Shown here one piece after another: positions 20,942 to 31,426 of a stretch of DNA of 64,000 bases (the first letter of the stretch is position 1; the number at the start of each line of letters is the position of its first letter). The translations under genes and the position numbers were made by a program. Source of the stretch: Euryodendron excelsum. Taxonomy: Eukaryota; Streptophyta; Magnoliopsida; Ericales; Pentaphylacaceae. Where the stretch lies: assembly GCA_033060915.1 (NCBI GenBank), contig CM065381.1:35894836-35958835 (forward strand). The letters are read 5' to 3'. The notes below the pieces were generated by a model that did not search any database, was not told the origin of the DNA, and worked only from the letters and a program-made list of their open reading frames with translations.

Positions 20942-23900
20942 ACTCTCGCACCCAGATTTTTTGCACTCGAGGAATACACACACAAGCGGGAAAAACTCTG
21001 TACTCTCTGTTAGAACTCACCCTCCTAAAAGAATGAGTGCGACTATTTTTTATTTGAAAATTAATTTGAATAAAGGGCTTTTAGAAAAGATTTCGAGTTG
21101 CCACCTAACTTGATTAAGGTGAGTTAGGTCACCTAAAAACTAAGCACAATCCGAAGATTACACTTAGGTTTTTTGAAAACGACTTTGAAAATATCTCCTC
21201 AAGAGAGGGTTTTTACAAAAATAGGTTGTTTTGCAACCTTTGGAAAACATTTAAGCCCTTTTTGAAAATAAACTCCATTTTGGTCTTTGAAAACAGTGAT
21301 TCTAGGTTTGGAGGTTGGTTACGTGTAGGGAAGACACTAAGCCATCACCCTACCCCGCCCTTGCGGTACCTACATGTCTATTTACGCTAGATTCACCTAT
21401 GAGAGTCTTCAACTAACAAATGTACAATCCTATTTACTTTAGAAAACAATTTTGAAAAGAATGATGCATGATATGTAAATGCAAGAAAAAGAGAGTTGAA
21501 AAGAAATTGGTTTGATTTAAAAGATATTTGAAAAGATAGATTTGAAATTGGAAAGTTTTAGAAATTGGAAATAGTGATTTGAAAATAAAAATTTGGAATT
21601 GGAAGCTTCAAATAGATTAGCAAATTGGAAACATGAAGAAGATTGTAGGATTGGAGATTGGAAAGAAGTTGTCGAAAATAGAAGCTTGAAAAATGTTGTG
21701 ACCGCACCCATGAGGGTTGCCCACGTATCCTTTTGGAGGAATCAGGTCAGTTGTAGTTTGGACAAGAGTCCGATAGAAAATAAAAAGTTGGATTCAAAAA
21801 AGAGATTGAATTGGAATTAGAAAAGTGTTGAAATTAGAAAGTTTTGACATAAGAAACATTTCGTTTTAAGAAAGTTTTGAAATTGAAAAGTTTTGAATTT
21901 GGAATGTTTTGAAATAGGGAAGTTTTGAAAGTTGAAAAATTTAGAGTTTAGAAAGTTTTAGATTTGGAAAGATTTGAAGTTTAGGGAAGTTTAGAATTTT
22001 AGAAAGATTCAAAATTTGAGTTTTAGAAATTCTTGAAATTAGGAAAGGTTTTGAGTTTAAAAAGGGTTTGAAAACTTAGATTTGGAAAGTTAAGATTTGG
22101 AAAGGGATGAAATTAGGAGAGGGTCGAATTAAGAAAGATTTGGAAGCTTAATGTTTATGGAAAGATTTAAAATTTTAAGTTTAGGAAACTTAAGATTTAG
22201 GAAGGTAGGAGATGATGAAGGATTTGAATTAGGAAAGATTTGGGTTTGGAAGGATTGAGATTCCTATTTCCTAAAACAAGGGATTGGATTTTGTTTCTAA
22301 AAGGAGATGTTTTGATTTTGTTTCAAAAAACGGAGAATACGATCTAGTTTCCTAAACGGGAAGATTGGGTTTAGTTTCCTAAAGGAAAGATTGGATTTGG
22401 CATGGATTTGGAAAGATGGAGTTTTAGAAACCCTTGATTTGAAAAACTATAGTTTTGATGTAAAAAAGGGGTTTTGGAAATATGTATAATTTTGATGTAG
22501 AAAACAAGAAGTTTTGGAAACCTAGGTTTTGAGGCCAAAATAAGGGATTGGAAATCATGTTTTTGGGAAGGAAATTAGGGTTTCCTAACTGTTAGCTCTA
22601 GGGTTTAACTTGGACTCTAAGAAAAGGGATTTTGGAAAGTGGGTTTTTCGGAAATAGGGATTTTTGGAAGGAAATCCTAGAGAGCAGCTTCTAGAAAGTG
22701 AATTTTGAAAAGAAAGAGTTTTTGGAAAGAAATCCTAGTGAGGAGTTTTTAAAAAGAGATTTTTGGGAAGAGTTGTTTAGGAATGAAACGTAAGAAGCGT
22801 CTTTGGAGAGTGAACTTTGAGGAAAGCGTTTTTGGAAAGGAGCTTTTAGGAAAGATGTTTTTGGAAAGAAATTGTTGGAAAGGAGTTTTTGAAAAACAAT
22901 TTTGGAAAGGAGATTGGAGAGAGTTTTCTAAGAAGGAAACCTAAGGAGTGTTTTTAGAAAAGGAATTTTAAAGAGAGTGTTTTGGAAAGGAGTTGAAAAG
23001 GAGTTTTTGAAAAATAGATTTTTGGAGGGAACTTTTGAAAACAATTTTGGAAAGCAGGTTGGAGAGAGGTTTTTAGAAAGTATGTTGAAAAAGAGGTTTT
23101 TAGAACGAGGGAGTTGAAAAGAGAGTTTTTTTAGAAAGTATACAAAATATCTCACTTTCCTAAAGGGATTCTAACCATAAGAAGATTAGAATCACCTTAA
23201 GATATTAGTTTTGAAAACAACAATGTTTTGAAAATATGGACCATATTGGTCACTTTAAATGTAACACTTTCCTAAACCAACCCTAGCCATGAAAAGGCTA
23301 GAATCACCTTAGGAGTGTGATTTTGAAAAGAAGTTTTAAAAAAAAGAAGGTTTTGACGCAAGTTTAAAAACGATGTTAATGCAAGCTTTGAAAACGAGTT
23401 TGAAAATGAATTTTGGAAGAATGCAAGATCATGATATGTACAATGCAAAGAGGGTCGTGAACATACAAGATTAAAGGCTTTACTACATAATCAAGAGAGG
23501 CCGAACCCACGTGGTCTCCGGTTAAACTAAAAGAAAGCCCCTGACATGGTGACTCTCCAATAGCCTAATCCTACACATGGACCGGGAACTCCCTTATTTC
23601 AAGCATGCAAGAAGGGGGGGAAGAAGATAGGAGATTAAAATAGAAGAAAACCCAAGTGGGTTCAAAGGGAGAAGAGAAGGGGGAAGATGCGTAAACGTAA
23701 CTAAGAAGCCTAACTTGTGTCTTCTTTATTTTGCTTAGCTTTGTGCTTTTTTCTTTGCTTGTCTTGCTTCGGTCTTCACTTCAATCTTCAAGAGTTGGTC
23801 TTTAATCTTCAAAGCTTTAGATTGCAGCACTTCAAGTCTTTGAAGGAGGCTTTGGAGGCTAGTGTATAAGTGTATAGAAGTCTATGTGAGTGTATAGGAG

Positions 23901-24287
23901 GCTAGGGTTTGGAAAAGCTAAAGAAGCTATTTAGAGGGAGAAGAGAAGGGGGAAGATGCGTAAACGTAAATAAGAAACCTACCTTGTGTCTTCTTTATTT
24001 TGCTTAGCTTTACGCGCTTTTCTTTGCTTGTTTTGCTTCGGTCTTCACTCCAATCTTCAAGAGTTGGTCTTCAATCTTCAAAGCTTCAGATTGCAACACT
24101 TCAAGTCTTTAAAGGAGGCTTTGGAGGCTAGTGTATAAGTTTATAGAAGTGTATGTGAGTGTATAGGAGGCTAGGGTTTGGAAAACCTAAAGAAGCTAAG
24201 GTTAAGGGAGGCTACGAGCTCTGTATGTCGAATAATAGGGTTTTTAGAATGAGTTTGCAGACCTCTTTCACGCTGGAGGAGGCTCTA

Positions 24288-24370
24288 TATTTATAAACAA
24301 GGGAATGACTTGGCGCTTGCTGCAGTGGTGCTAGGCCAAAAATGCTTTGGGCGCCACTACTAGTGGTGCC
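24288..24370 (-). promoter_or_regulatory. Element B 5' LTR core promoter (two palindromes)
   Basis: The TATA box TATAAATA is intact on the minus strand at 24288-24295. Only two palindromes remain, starting at 24312 and 24350, still exactly 38 bp apart; compared with the 3' LTR one whole unit has been lost. Confidence 0.7.
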
Positions 24371-24468
24371 AGCCAGTTAGAAAAGTTTTAAGGTTTGCAA
24401 GCAACGTATCTTGAGAAGATTTTGGTGCTTGTACTAGTGATTACCATGTAATTTTTAGCCTGGCTTCA

Positions 24469-24795
24469 CTAGGAGTGACTGCGGATGGTCCGGGAAGGTG
24501 TCAAGGGACCGGGAAGGGTCCGAAAGGCCGGAAAAGAGCAGGAACCCTTAGAATAGAGTCCCGGAGGTAATGGACTTGAAAAAGGATGACAAGATTTGTC
24601 GGAAGGGTTAACCGGGCCGTTAGGGGCAAAACGGTCAACTGGATCGAAAAAATGCCAGGACAGACTCAGAATGTCTTGAAAGAAGACTCGAGATTTAGAA
24701 ATATTATTTACAATGTTCCCAAAGGCTACCAGCTTGATACCCAGAGCCGGTGTGGACGGAAAAGGCGGTTGGCCCACTAGAGGTAAAACGATCAT
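24469..24795 (-). CDS. Conserved U3 reading frame, copy in B 5' LTR (unknown)
   Basis: 108 codons, starting MIVLPLVGQPPFPSTPALGI and ending IRSHS, at the same U3 position as 11528-11854. Many differences from that copy are substitutions that keep the frame open. No domain recognised; may be accidental. Confidence 0.25.
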   Translation of the reverse strand: MIVLPLVGQPPFPSTPALGIKLVAFGNIVNNISKSRVFFQDILSLSWHFFDPVDRFAPNGPVNPSDKSCHPFSSPLPPGLYSKGSCSFPAFRTLPGPLTPSRTIRSHS

Positions 24796-25734
24796 TTTGC
24801 ACTGGGTTTACCGGAACTAAGTCGGAATGATTCGGAAAGATAATGGAAGGTTGGGAATTCTATAAGAAGCATTCTTGGAAGATTACCAGTTTGATACCCA
24901 GAGCCGGTGTGGCTAGAAACAGTGACTGGCCTACTAGGGGTAAAACAGTCATTTTGCACCGGGTTTGCCGGAACTGACTCGGAATGATCCGGAAAGATAA
25001 AGGAAGGTTGAGAACACTATAAGAAGCATTCTCGGGAGGCTATGGTCCCTGGGGTGTTCGGATGCCTAGGGGCAAAATGGTTATCTTGACCGGAAAGTCT
25101 CGGAATTAGCCCGAAACTGACTAGTAGGCACCTAATCATGCCGGATTGCTTTTAAGACAATCTTGAAAGGGTGGACTTATATTCTAAGAACTTAGGTGTG
25201 TTCTCGTGAAACGTGCCGAAAAATGGCTATCTGAGTGTTTCCGCCACCCTAGGGGCAGTTGGTCATTGTTCATCGAAGTGGGCTAGTAGGCATCGGTGTT
25301 GACCTGGGTTTTGAGTGTTTCCGCCACTCCGACAACAGTCTCGTGATACATGGGTTTGTTGGCAATTCCCTATGTCGATCTGCTTGTGAGTATTTCCGCT
25401 ACTCTGACGGTTGCGATGTTTGTGAGTATTTCCGCTACTCTGACGGTTTGCGATCACTCCCGAGACTACCTGATCTTAGGAAGCTGCTAAAGGGACTTAG
25501 TGCCTGAGAAGTTAACTTTCTCGGAAGGCGTGCCTGAAATGGACATTTTTGCATTGGAGGGTGTAAGCACCCTATTATTGACCGCTCGGCAGTCTACACT
25601 CCATCCAGACTTGTTTTCAAGTCACTGTGGGCGTATTCCAACCGAAACCAACTCTCTAAGTCCAAATCCCACCAGGCCCAAATAGAGGCAAAATGACCAA
25701 AATGCCCTTAGGGTTATTGTCCTTTCCTTTCCGA

Positions 25735-26112
25735 CTCCAACCCCTCTCTCGAGACAGTTGATTCCTTGAGACGGTAAATCTATTCCAAATCAGGCGCGTC
25801 TTTTCGGAGACGGTAAGTCCCTTTCCAATCCCTCTCTCGAGGCAGTTTATTCCTCGAAATGGTTCCAATCAGGCACGTCTTTTCAAAGACGGTAAGTCCC
25901 CTTTCCAAACCCTCTCTCGAGACAATTTATTCCTCGAGACGGTTCCAATCTAGGCACGTCTTTTCGAAGACGGTAAGACCCCTTTCCAACCCCTCTCTCG
26001 AGACAGTTTATTCCTCGAGACGGTCCCAAATCAGGCAAGTCTTTTCGAAGACGGTAAGACCCCTTTCCAATCCCTCTCTCGAGACAGTTTATTCCTTGAG
26101 ACGGTCCGAGTA
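25735..26112 (+). repeat. About five 80-bp tandem units in U3
   Basis: Units begin near 25738, 25831, 25911, 25990 and 26070. They share TCTCTCGAGACAGTTTATTC, CTCGAGACGGT and GTCTTTTCGAAGACGGTAAG. Each contains short inverted motifs (CTCGAGACAG...CTCGAGACGG and GTCTTTTCGAAGAC). Confidence 0.85.
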
Positions 26113-26641
26113 GCGAAAATATTCGTAAATATCACAACTGTTAGAGTAGCGGAAATACTCACAAATAGGTCGATATAAGGAGTTGCCAACAAACCCCTGT
26201 GTCACGACGACCGCCGTCAGAGTGGCGGAAACACTCAAAACCTAGGTCAACACCAGTGTCTGTTAGCCCACTTCGATGAAAAATGACCAAACTGCCCTTT
26301 GGACCTTTTTCGAGACTTTCCAGTCACGATGACCATTCTGTCCCTAGGCATCTAAATGCCCTGGGAACTACACTGGCTCTGGGTATCAAACCGGTAACCC
26401 TCTGAGATTACTTCTTATAGTATTCTCAACCTTCCTTTACCTTTTCGTATCATTCCAAGTCAGTTCCGGCCAACCTGGTACAAAATGACCGTTTTGCCCT
26501 TGGTGGGCCGATCTCCTTTTTCGACGACACTGGCTCTGGGTATCAAACCAGTAACCTTCTGAGACTGCTTTTTGTAGTGTTCTCAACCTCCCTTTACCTT
26601 TTCAGATCATTCCGAGTCAGTTCTGGCAAACTCAGTACAAA

Positions 26642-26983
26642 ATGACCGTTTTGCCCCTAGTGGGCCGGTCTCCTTTTCCGACCACGCCGGCTCTGGGAAT
26701 CAAACCAGCAACCTCTGGGAACATTCTGAATAATGTTTTCAGATCCCAAGTCTTCTTCCGGGATAGTCCGAGTCTGTCCCAGCAGTTTCCTGGTCCGATT
26801 GACCGTTTTGCCCTTAAAGGCCCGGTCAACCTTTCCGACTCATCTTATCCTCATTTCTCAAGTCAAATACCTCCAGGACACTATTTTAAGTGTTCCTTCT
26901 CTTTTTCGACCTTCCGGGTCATTCCCGGCTCCTTCAAATCATTCCCGGACTTTCCAAAGTCACTCCTAGTGAAGCCAGGTTAA
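26642..26983 (+). CDS. Conserved U3 reading frame, copy in B-nested solo LTR (unknown)
   Basis: 113 codons, starting MTVLPLVGRSPFPTTPALGI, followed by KPATSGNILNNVFRSQVFFR. It occupies the same position as the other U3 frames. The start overlaps the recurring AAAATGACCGTTTTGCCC motif. Function unknown. Confidence 0.25.
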   Translation: MTVLPLVGRSPFPTTPALGIKPATSGNILNNVFRSQVFFRDSPSLSQQFPGPIDRFALKGPVNLSDSSYPHFSSQIPPGHYFKCSFSFSTFRVIPGSFKSFPDFPKSLLVKPG

Positions 26984-27068
26984 AAATTGCATGGTAGTCA
27001 CTAGTACAGGCGCCCAAATCTAGTCAAAGATACGTTGCTTGCCGACCTTAAATATTTCCTAAATGGCT

Positions 27069-27195
27069 GGCACCACTAGTAGTGGCGCCAAGCCAACTTA
27101 TGCAATTGGCCTGGCACCACTCCTAGTGGCGCTAGTGTAAATTCTGGCCTGGCGCCACTGTAACAGGCGCCAATGTTGTCCAACCTCTATAAATA
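27069..27195 (+). promoter_or_regulatory. Solo LTR core promoter with three palindromes and TATA box
   Basis: Palindromes begin at 27069, 27113 and 27151 (44 and 38 bp apart; the first interval carries a 6-bp insertion relative to the other solo LTR). TATAAATA is at 27188-27195, 17 bp after the last palindrome. Confidence 0.75.
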
Positions 27196-27278
27196 CAGAG
27201 CCTCCTCCAACGTGAAAAGGATCCGTCAACTCAGTCTAAAAATCATATAATTCGAGATATAGAGCTTGAACACTCCCT

Positions 27279-27332
27279 AAACCCTAGCCTTCTTAGGTTT
27301 TCCAAACCCTAGCCACCCTACACAAACCCTAG
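27279..27332 (+). promoter_or_regulatory. Three telobox-like AAACCCTAG motifs in R
   Basis: AAACCCTAG at 27279, 27304 and 27324, about 90-140 bp after the TATA box and so inside the transcribed leader. AAACCCTA is the core of the plant telo-box, known from promoters and leaders of growth genes. Function here is inferred. Confidence 0.5.
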
Positions 27333-27482
27333 CCTCATATACACTCCTATACACCCCAATACACTCATACACTAGCCTTCAACCTTCCTTTGAAGACTTG
27401 AAGAGCTGCAATCTAAAGCTTGAAGACAACTCTTGAAGATTGAAGACGAAAACCGAAGATTGAAGACAAGCAAGGCGTGCAA

Positions 27483-27488
27483 AATAAA
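27483..27488 (+). terminator. Polyadenylation signal of the LTR (AATAAA)
   Basis: AATAAA in GCAAAATAAACAAGATACAA, about 290 bp after the TATA box. The same signal at the same distance is seen in the other LTRs (48943; minus strand 11015, 42203, 58268). This places the U3/R border near 27220 and R/U5 near 27505. Confidence 0.6.
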
Positions 27489-28049
27489 CAAGATACAAGG
27501 TAGGTTCTCCATTTAAATTTCCGCACTTCCCCCCTCTCTCTTCTCTCTCCTAACCCACTTGGGTTTTCTCTATTTTAATCCCCTATCTCTTTCCCCCCTT
27601 TCTTTGCATGCTTGAAACAAGGGGATTCCCGGTCCATCTGTAGGATTGGGCTATTGGAGAGTCACCGTGTCGGGAGCTTTCTTCTAGTCTAACTAGAGAC
27701 CACGTGGGTTCGGCCCCCTTGATTATGTGGTGAAGCCTTAGCCTTGTATGTTCACGACCCCAAAATTGCATTGTGCATATCATGGTCTTTCATCTTCCAA
27801 AAGTTGTTTTCGAAGTTGTTTTCAAAATCGTTTTCAAACTTGTTTTCAAAATTGCATCAAAATCTCCTTTTTCAAAACATGTTTTCAAAATCACAATCCT
27901 AGGGTGATTCTAGCCTTTCCATGGCTAGGGTTGCTTTAGGAAAGTGTTACATTCAAAGTGACCAATATGGTCCATATTTTCAACTCTTATTGTTTTCAAA
28001 ACCGCTTTCCTAAAGTGGTTCTAGCCCTCCTATGGTTAGAATTGCTTTA

Positions 28050-30100
28050 GGAAAGTGAGATGTTTTTACACTTCCTAAAAACTCTATTTTCAAAAAAATT
28101 TTTTCCTAAAAATCTCTTTCAACATACTTTCCTAAAACTCTCCTCTTCAAAGTTATTTTCAAAAACTCCCTCCAAAATCTATTTTTCAAAGCTTCCTTTT
28201 TCAACTCCTTTCCAAAAACCCTTCCTCCTCAAAATTCACTTTCCTAAAAACTCTCTCCAACAATCTCCTTCCAAAAATCTTTCTAAAAAACTCTCTTTCC
28301 AAAACCTTCCTTCTAGAAACTCTCCTCTATTATTTTCCTTCTAAAATCTTCGTTTCCAAAAACACACTTTCCAAAAACTCCTCTTTAAAAATCTCTTTCC
28401 AAAAACTCTCTCTTCGAATTTACTTTCCAAAAAACTCTTCCCTCTAGAAACTCCTCCCTAGGGTTCCCTTCTAGAAAACCTTCGTTTCCAAAAATGCACT
28501 TTCTAAAAATCCTCTCTCTTTAGAGCCCAAGTCAAGCCCTAGAACTCACAATTAGGAAACTCTAATTTTCTTTCCAAAAACATGATTTTCAAACTTTGCC
28601 CCAAACCTAGGTTTCCAAAACCTCTTGTTTTCACCTCCAAACTATACGCGTTTCCAAAACCTATTTTCTACGTCGAAATTATAGTTTTCCAAATCTAGGG
28701 ATTCTAGAATCTCCCTTTCCAAATCCTTGCCAAATCCTACCTTCCTTTTAGGAAACCAAATAAAATATTCCCGTTTAGGAAACCAAATCCAATCCTTCGT
28801 TTTTGGAAACAAAATCAAACCTTCTCTTTTAGAAACAAAATCCAATCCCTTCCTAATCCAAATCTTTCCTAATTCACATCCTTCCTAATCTTCTCATTTC
28901 CTAAATCTTAAAGTTTCCAAAACTTGAACATGAAAATCTTTCCTAAATTTTAAAACTCAACTTTCAAATATTTCCTAATTCAACCCTTTCCTAATTCTAC
29001 CCTCTTTTCAAATCTTAACTTTTCAAACCTAAGTTTTCAAACTTTTCATAAACTCAACCTTTTCTAATCTCAAGATTTTCTAAAATTCAAATTCTAAAAC
29101 TTTCTAAATCCTAAACTTTCTAAATTTCAGAACATTCCAAAATTCAAAACTTTCTATACTTGAAACTTTCTAAATTCTAAACCTTTCTTAAATTAAACTT
29201 TCCTAATTCAAAACATTTCTAAACTCAATACTTTCCTATTTCAAAACCTTTGTTAAAACGAAACTCTCCAATTTCAAAACTTTCCTATTTTCAAAGCTTC
29301 CTTGTTTTCTAAACATTCCAATTTTCAAAACTTCCCTATTTCAAAACTTTCCTAATTTGGGAACTTTCTTAATTTGAAAACTTTCCTAATTCGAAAACTT
29401 TCCAAAAATAAAACTTGCCAAAAATGAAACTTTCCTAAATCGGACCTTTTCCTAATTCAAACATTTCCTAAATCCAATCTTTCCTAATCTCCTAAACCTT
29501 CTAAGTTAAGTCGAATCTTTCCTAAGTCTCTTCTCTTTCCTAAGTCTAGGTTTCCAAAACCTCCATCTTTCCAAAGTAAGTCTAAATCTCTCTTCCAAGT
29601 TCTATCTTTTCAAATCAAAATTCAATCTTTTCAATTCCAAAATTTCAAATTCCAATTTTCAATCCTCTATTCAAAGTTCAATCTCTTAATCTTCCAATTC
29701 AATTTCCAATTCAATCTCTTTCTTCCAATCCAACCTTCTATTTTCAATCGGACTCTTGTCCGAACTACGACTGACCTGATTTCTCCAAAAGGATGCATAG
29801 GCAACCTTCATAGGTGCGGTCACAATTTCTTTCAAATTTTAAATTCCACAACTTCTTTCAAATTTCAAATTCCACATTTTTCAAATTTCAAATTCCACAA
29901 TCTTTTCAAATCTCCAATCTATTTTCAAACTTCCAATTTCAGATTTCTATTTTCAAATCTCTATTTCTAATTTTTCAAACTTTCCAATTTCAATTCTATC
30001 TTTCCAAATCTCTTCTAAAATCAAATCAATTTCAAATCAAATCTATTTCCAAATTTATTTTTCAATTCTCTTCTATTACACTTGCATACCATGCATCATG
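28050..30100 (+). repeat. G-depleted U5 tract of the B-nested solo LTR
   Basis: About 2 kb of sense strand built mainly from degenerate TTTCCTAAAACTTTCAAA-like words, with very few G residues (roughly two per 200 nt in parts). All LTRs carry an equivalent tract. The long Phe/Lys/Asn-rich frames predicted here are composition effects. Confidence 0.85.
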
Positions 30101-31238
30101 TTAGTTTCTTTTCAAACATTGTATTTCAAAGTGAATAGGATTGGTCATTAGTTAGTTAAAAACTCTTATAGGTGAATCTAGGGTAGATTGACATGTAGGT
30201 ACCAAAAGGGCGGGGTAGGGTGATAGCTTAGTGTGTCTTTCCTACACGTAACCAATCTCTGAACCTAGATCACTGTTTTCGAAAGACCAAAAGGAGTTAT
30301 TTTTCAAAAAAAAGGCTAAATGTTTTCCAAAGGTTGCCAAACAACTTGTTTTCTTAAAAACCCTCTCTTGAGGAGATATTTTCAAATCGTTTTCCAAAAG
30401 CCCTAAGTGTAGTCTTCAGATTATTCTTAGTTTTTAGGTGACCTAACTCACCTTAATCAAGTTAGGTAGCGACTCCAAATCTCTTCCAAAAGCCCTTTAT
30501 TCAAATCTATTTTCAACTCAAACCTAGTCGCACTCATTCTTCTAGGAGGGTGAGTTCTAACGAGAGAATACAGCGTTTTTCCCGCTTGTGTGAGTATTCC
30601 TCGAGTGCGAAAAATCTGGGCGCGATAGCGGGCTAGCAGGCGCCATAAGTGGACCGTTTTGCCATCGAGGGGACTTAGGGTCTCATCCCAGTCGATAGGT
30701 TTAAAGTGGACTTACCATCTTCAGAAACACGTGCCTATTGGAATTGGAAAGGGGTCTTATTATCTTCGGAAAGACGCGCCTGATTGAATATGGAAAGGGG
30801 ACTTACCGCCTTCGGAAAGACGTACATGTGGGAATATGGAAAGGGGACTTACCGCTTTCAGAAAGACGTTCCTAATTTGGAATTGGAAAGGGTAATGCCC
30901 CTAAGGGCATTTTGGTCATTTTACCTCTATTTGGGCCTGTGAAGGGATGGATAGATGAGATCAGATTTAGAGAGTTGATTTCGATTGGAATATGTACATA
31001 TTGACTTAAGTACAAGTCTGAACGGACCGCAGACTGCCGTGCAGTCAAAAATGGGGTGCTTACACTGGACCTAGTGGTTGGAGGGCAGGTGGCCGGTCAT
31101 GAGGTGGTGGAGCTATGGCGCCGAGCTCAAGGCTTTGTTTTCGAGGAAGAGTACCTAGCAGCTTGCCAGGCGCATGATTAGTATCGTGCTGTGGTGGAGG
31201 CCCTGACTGCTTGCATATCTCTTATGGAGGCCCGCTGG

Positions 31239-31333
31239 GTATGCTATTTATGATTCATCATTTTTATGTTTTTTATGCATCCCCTGTGTTCTAATGTTAG
31301 CTTCTCTTTCCTTTTATCTTTTTCCTTGGTCAG
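31239..31333 (+). other. Small intron near the 3' end of element A antisense gene
   Basis: Donor CTGG|GTATGC at 31239 and acceptor TTTTTCCTTGGTCAG at 31333, 95 bp. The joined frame continues into an acidic tail similar to that of B, where the same intron ends at 16101 (CTGTAG) but the donor has decayed. Conservation across A and B supports a real intron. Confidence 0.6.
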
Positions 31334-31426
31334 GGTCCTTATGACGCAGGAGTCTCCTCTACCCAGCCTTCCCCATATGTGCCGGACCTGGGCAATTTTG
31401 ACTTGGACGACGACCCTGCTCCTTAA

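Larger units (their letters stand above)
25562..30627 (+). mobile_element. Plus-strand Tat-like solo LTR inside element B 5' LTR
   Basis: Starts TGTAAGCACCC at 25562 and ends CGCGATA at 30627 (terminal CA mutated to TA). The duplication GAGGG (25557-25561) and GCGGG (30628-30632) differs at one base; the uninterrupted sequence in the B 3' LTR reads GCATTGGCGGGCTAG, so GCGGG is ancestral. It contains U3 with 80-bp repeats, palindromes, TATA (27188), AATAAA (27483), telobox-like motifs and a G-depleted U5. No internal domain follows, so it is a solo LTR of 5066 bp. Confidence 0.92.
7963..31064 (-). mobile_element. Element B: complete non-autonomous Tat-like element
   Basis: Flanked by a perfect 5-bp duplication CTGGA (7958-7962 and 31065-31069). 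The 3' LTR is 7963-13003, the internal region 13004-20943, and the 5' LTR 20944-31064, which contains a nested solo LTR. Without that insert the 5' LTR is 5050 bp against 5041 bp for the 3' LTR. The internal region (7.9 kb) holds a degenerate PBS, leader, truncated gag, non-coding repeats, antisense PMD-like gene and polypurine tract. There is no pol. It sits inside the antisense gene of element A. The LTRs and PBS are visibly more mutated than those of D. Confidence 0.93.
20944..31064 (-). repeat. Element B 5' LTR, split by a solo LTR
   Basis: Outer edges are TCTCGCACCCAG at 20944 (mutated from TGTCGCGCCC) and GGGTGCTTACA ending at 31064. The plus-strand solo LTR 25562-30627 and one duplicated target copy interrupt it. 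The remaining sequence totals 5050 bp and aligns with the B 3' LTR. A partial duplication of about 250 bp (repeated CTTCTTTATTTTGCTTAGC...GGAGGCTAGGGTTTGG) is seen at about 23700-24200. Confidence 0.9.
4405..31426 (+). pseudogene. Antisense PMD-like gene of element A, interrupted
   Basis: This gene runs opposite to its host retrotransposon. The start MSEAGGDGFDRRRHRKAPRI is followed by a low-complexity Ser/Gly/Arg region, then PDVPPLRDLAYHRSLYSRYS, then a folded region resembling the plant mobile domain: RRRLVLYVVFSCFCNNNKS near 5262-5318, DLDALDYVDWGAFTFASFLR near 5356-5415, WPFLIWWSYEYLLVCRP near 5462-5512. In-frame TAG stops lie at 4933 and 5573, and a frameshift near 5010-5060. A 2.0-kb solo LTR interrupts it at 5882/5883 and element B at 7962/7963. 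The tail resumes at 31070 (GGQVAGHEVVELWRRAQGF), has a TAG near 31180, an intron (31239-31333) and an acidic end DLGNFDLDDDPAP. Extra ORFs, some antisense, are known in Tat elements. The PMD assignment is from remembered family patterns, not a search. Confidence 0.65.

Noticed and set aside
27279..27332. Interstitial telomere array
   Set aside because: The AAACCCTAG motifs are separated by other sequence and recur at the same place in each LTR; they are not a tandem TTTAGGG array.
28060..28344. Phe/Ser/Lys-rich frames in the G-poor U5 tracts (also 49615-49980, 29814-30104, 51146-51580 and minus-strand equivalents)
   Set aside because: Low-complexity DNA lacking G has few stop codons (TAA only on the sense strand), so long frames are expected without coding.
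7963..31064. Two separate elements instead of one (LTRs 7963-13003 and 20944-31064 unrelated)
   Set aside because: Perfect CTGGA duplications at both outer ends, matching LTR lengths, and PBS and polypurine tract at the correct inner edges show one element.
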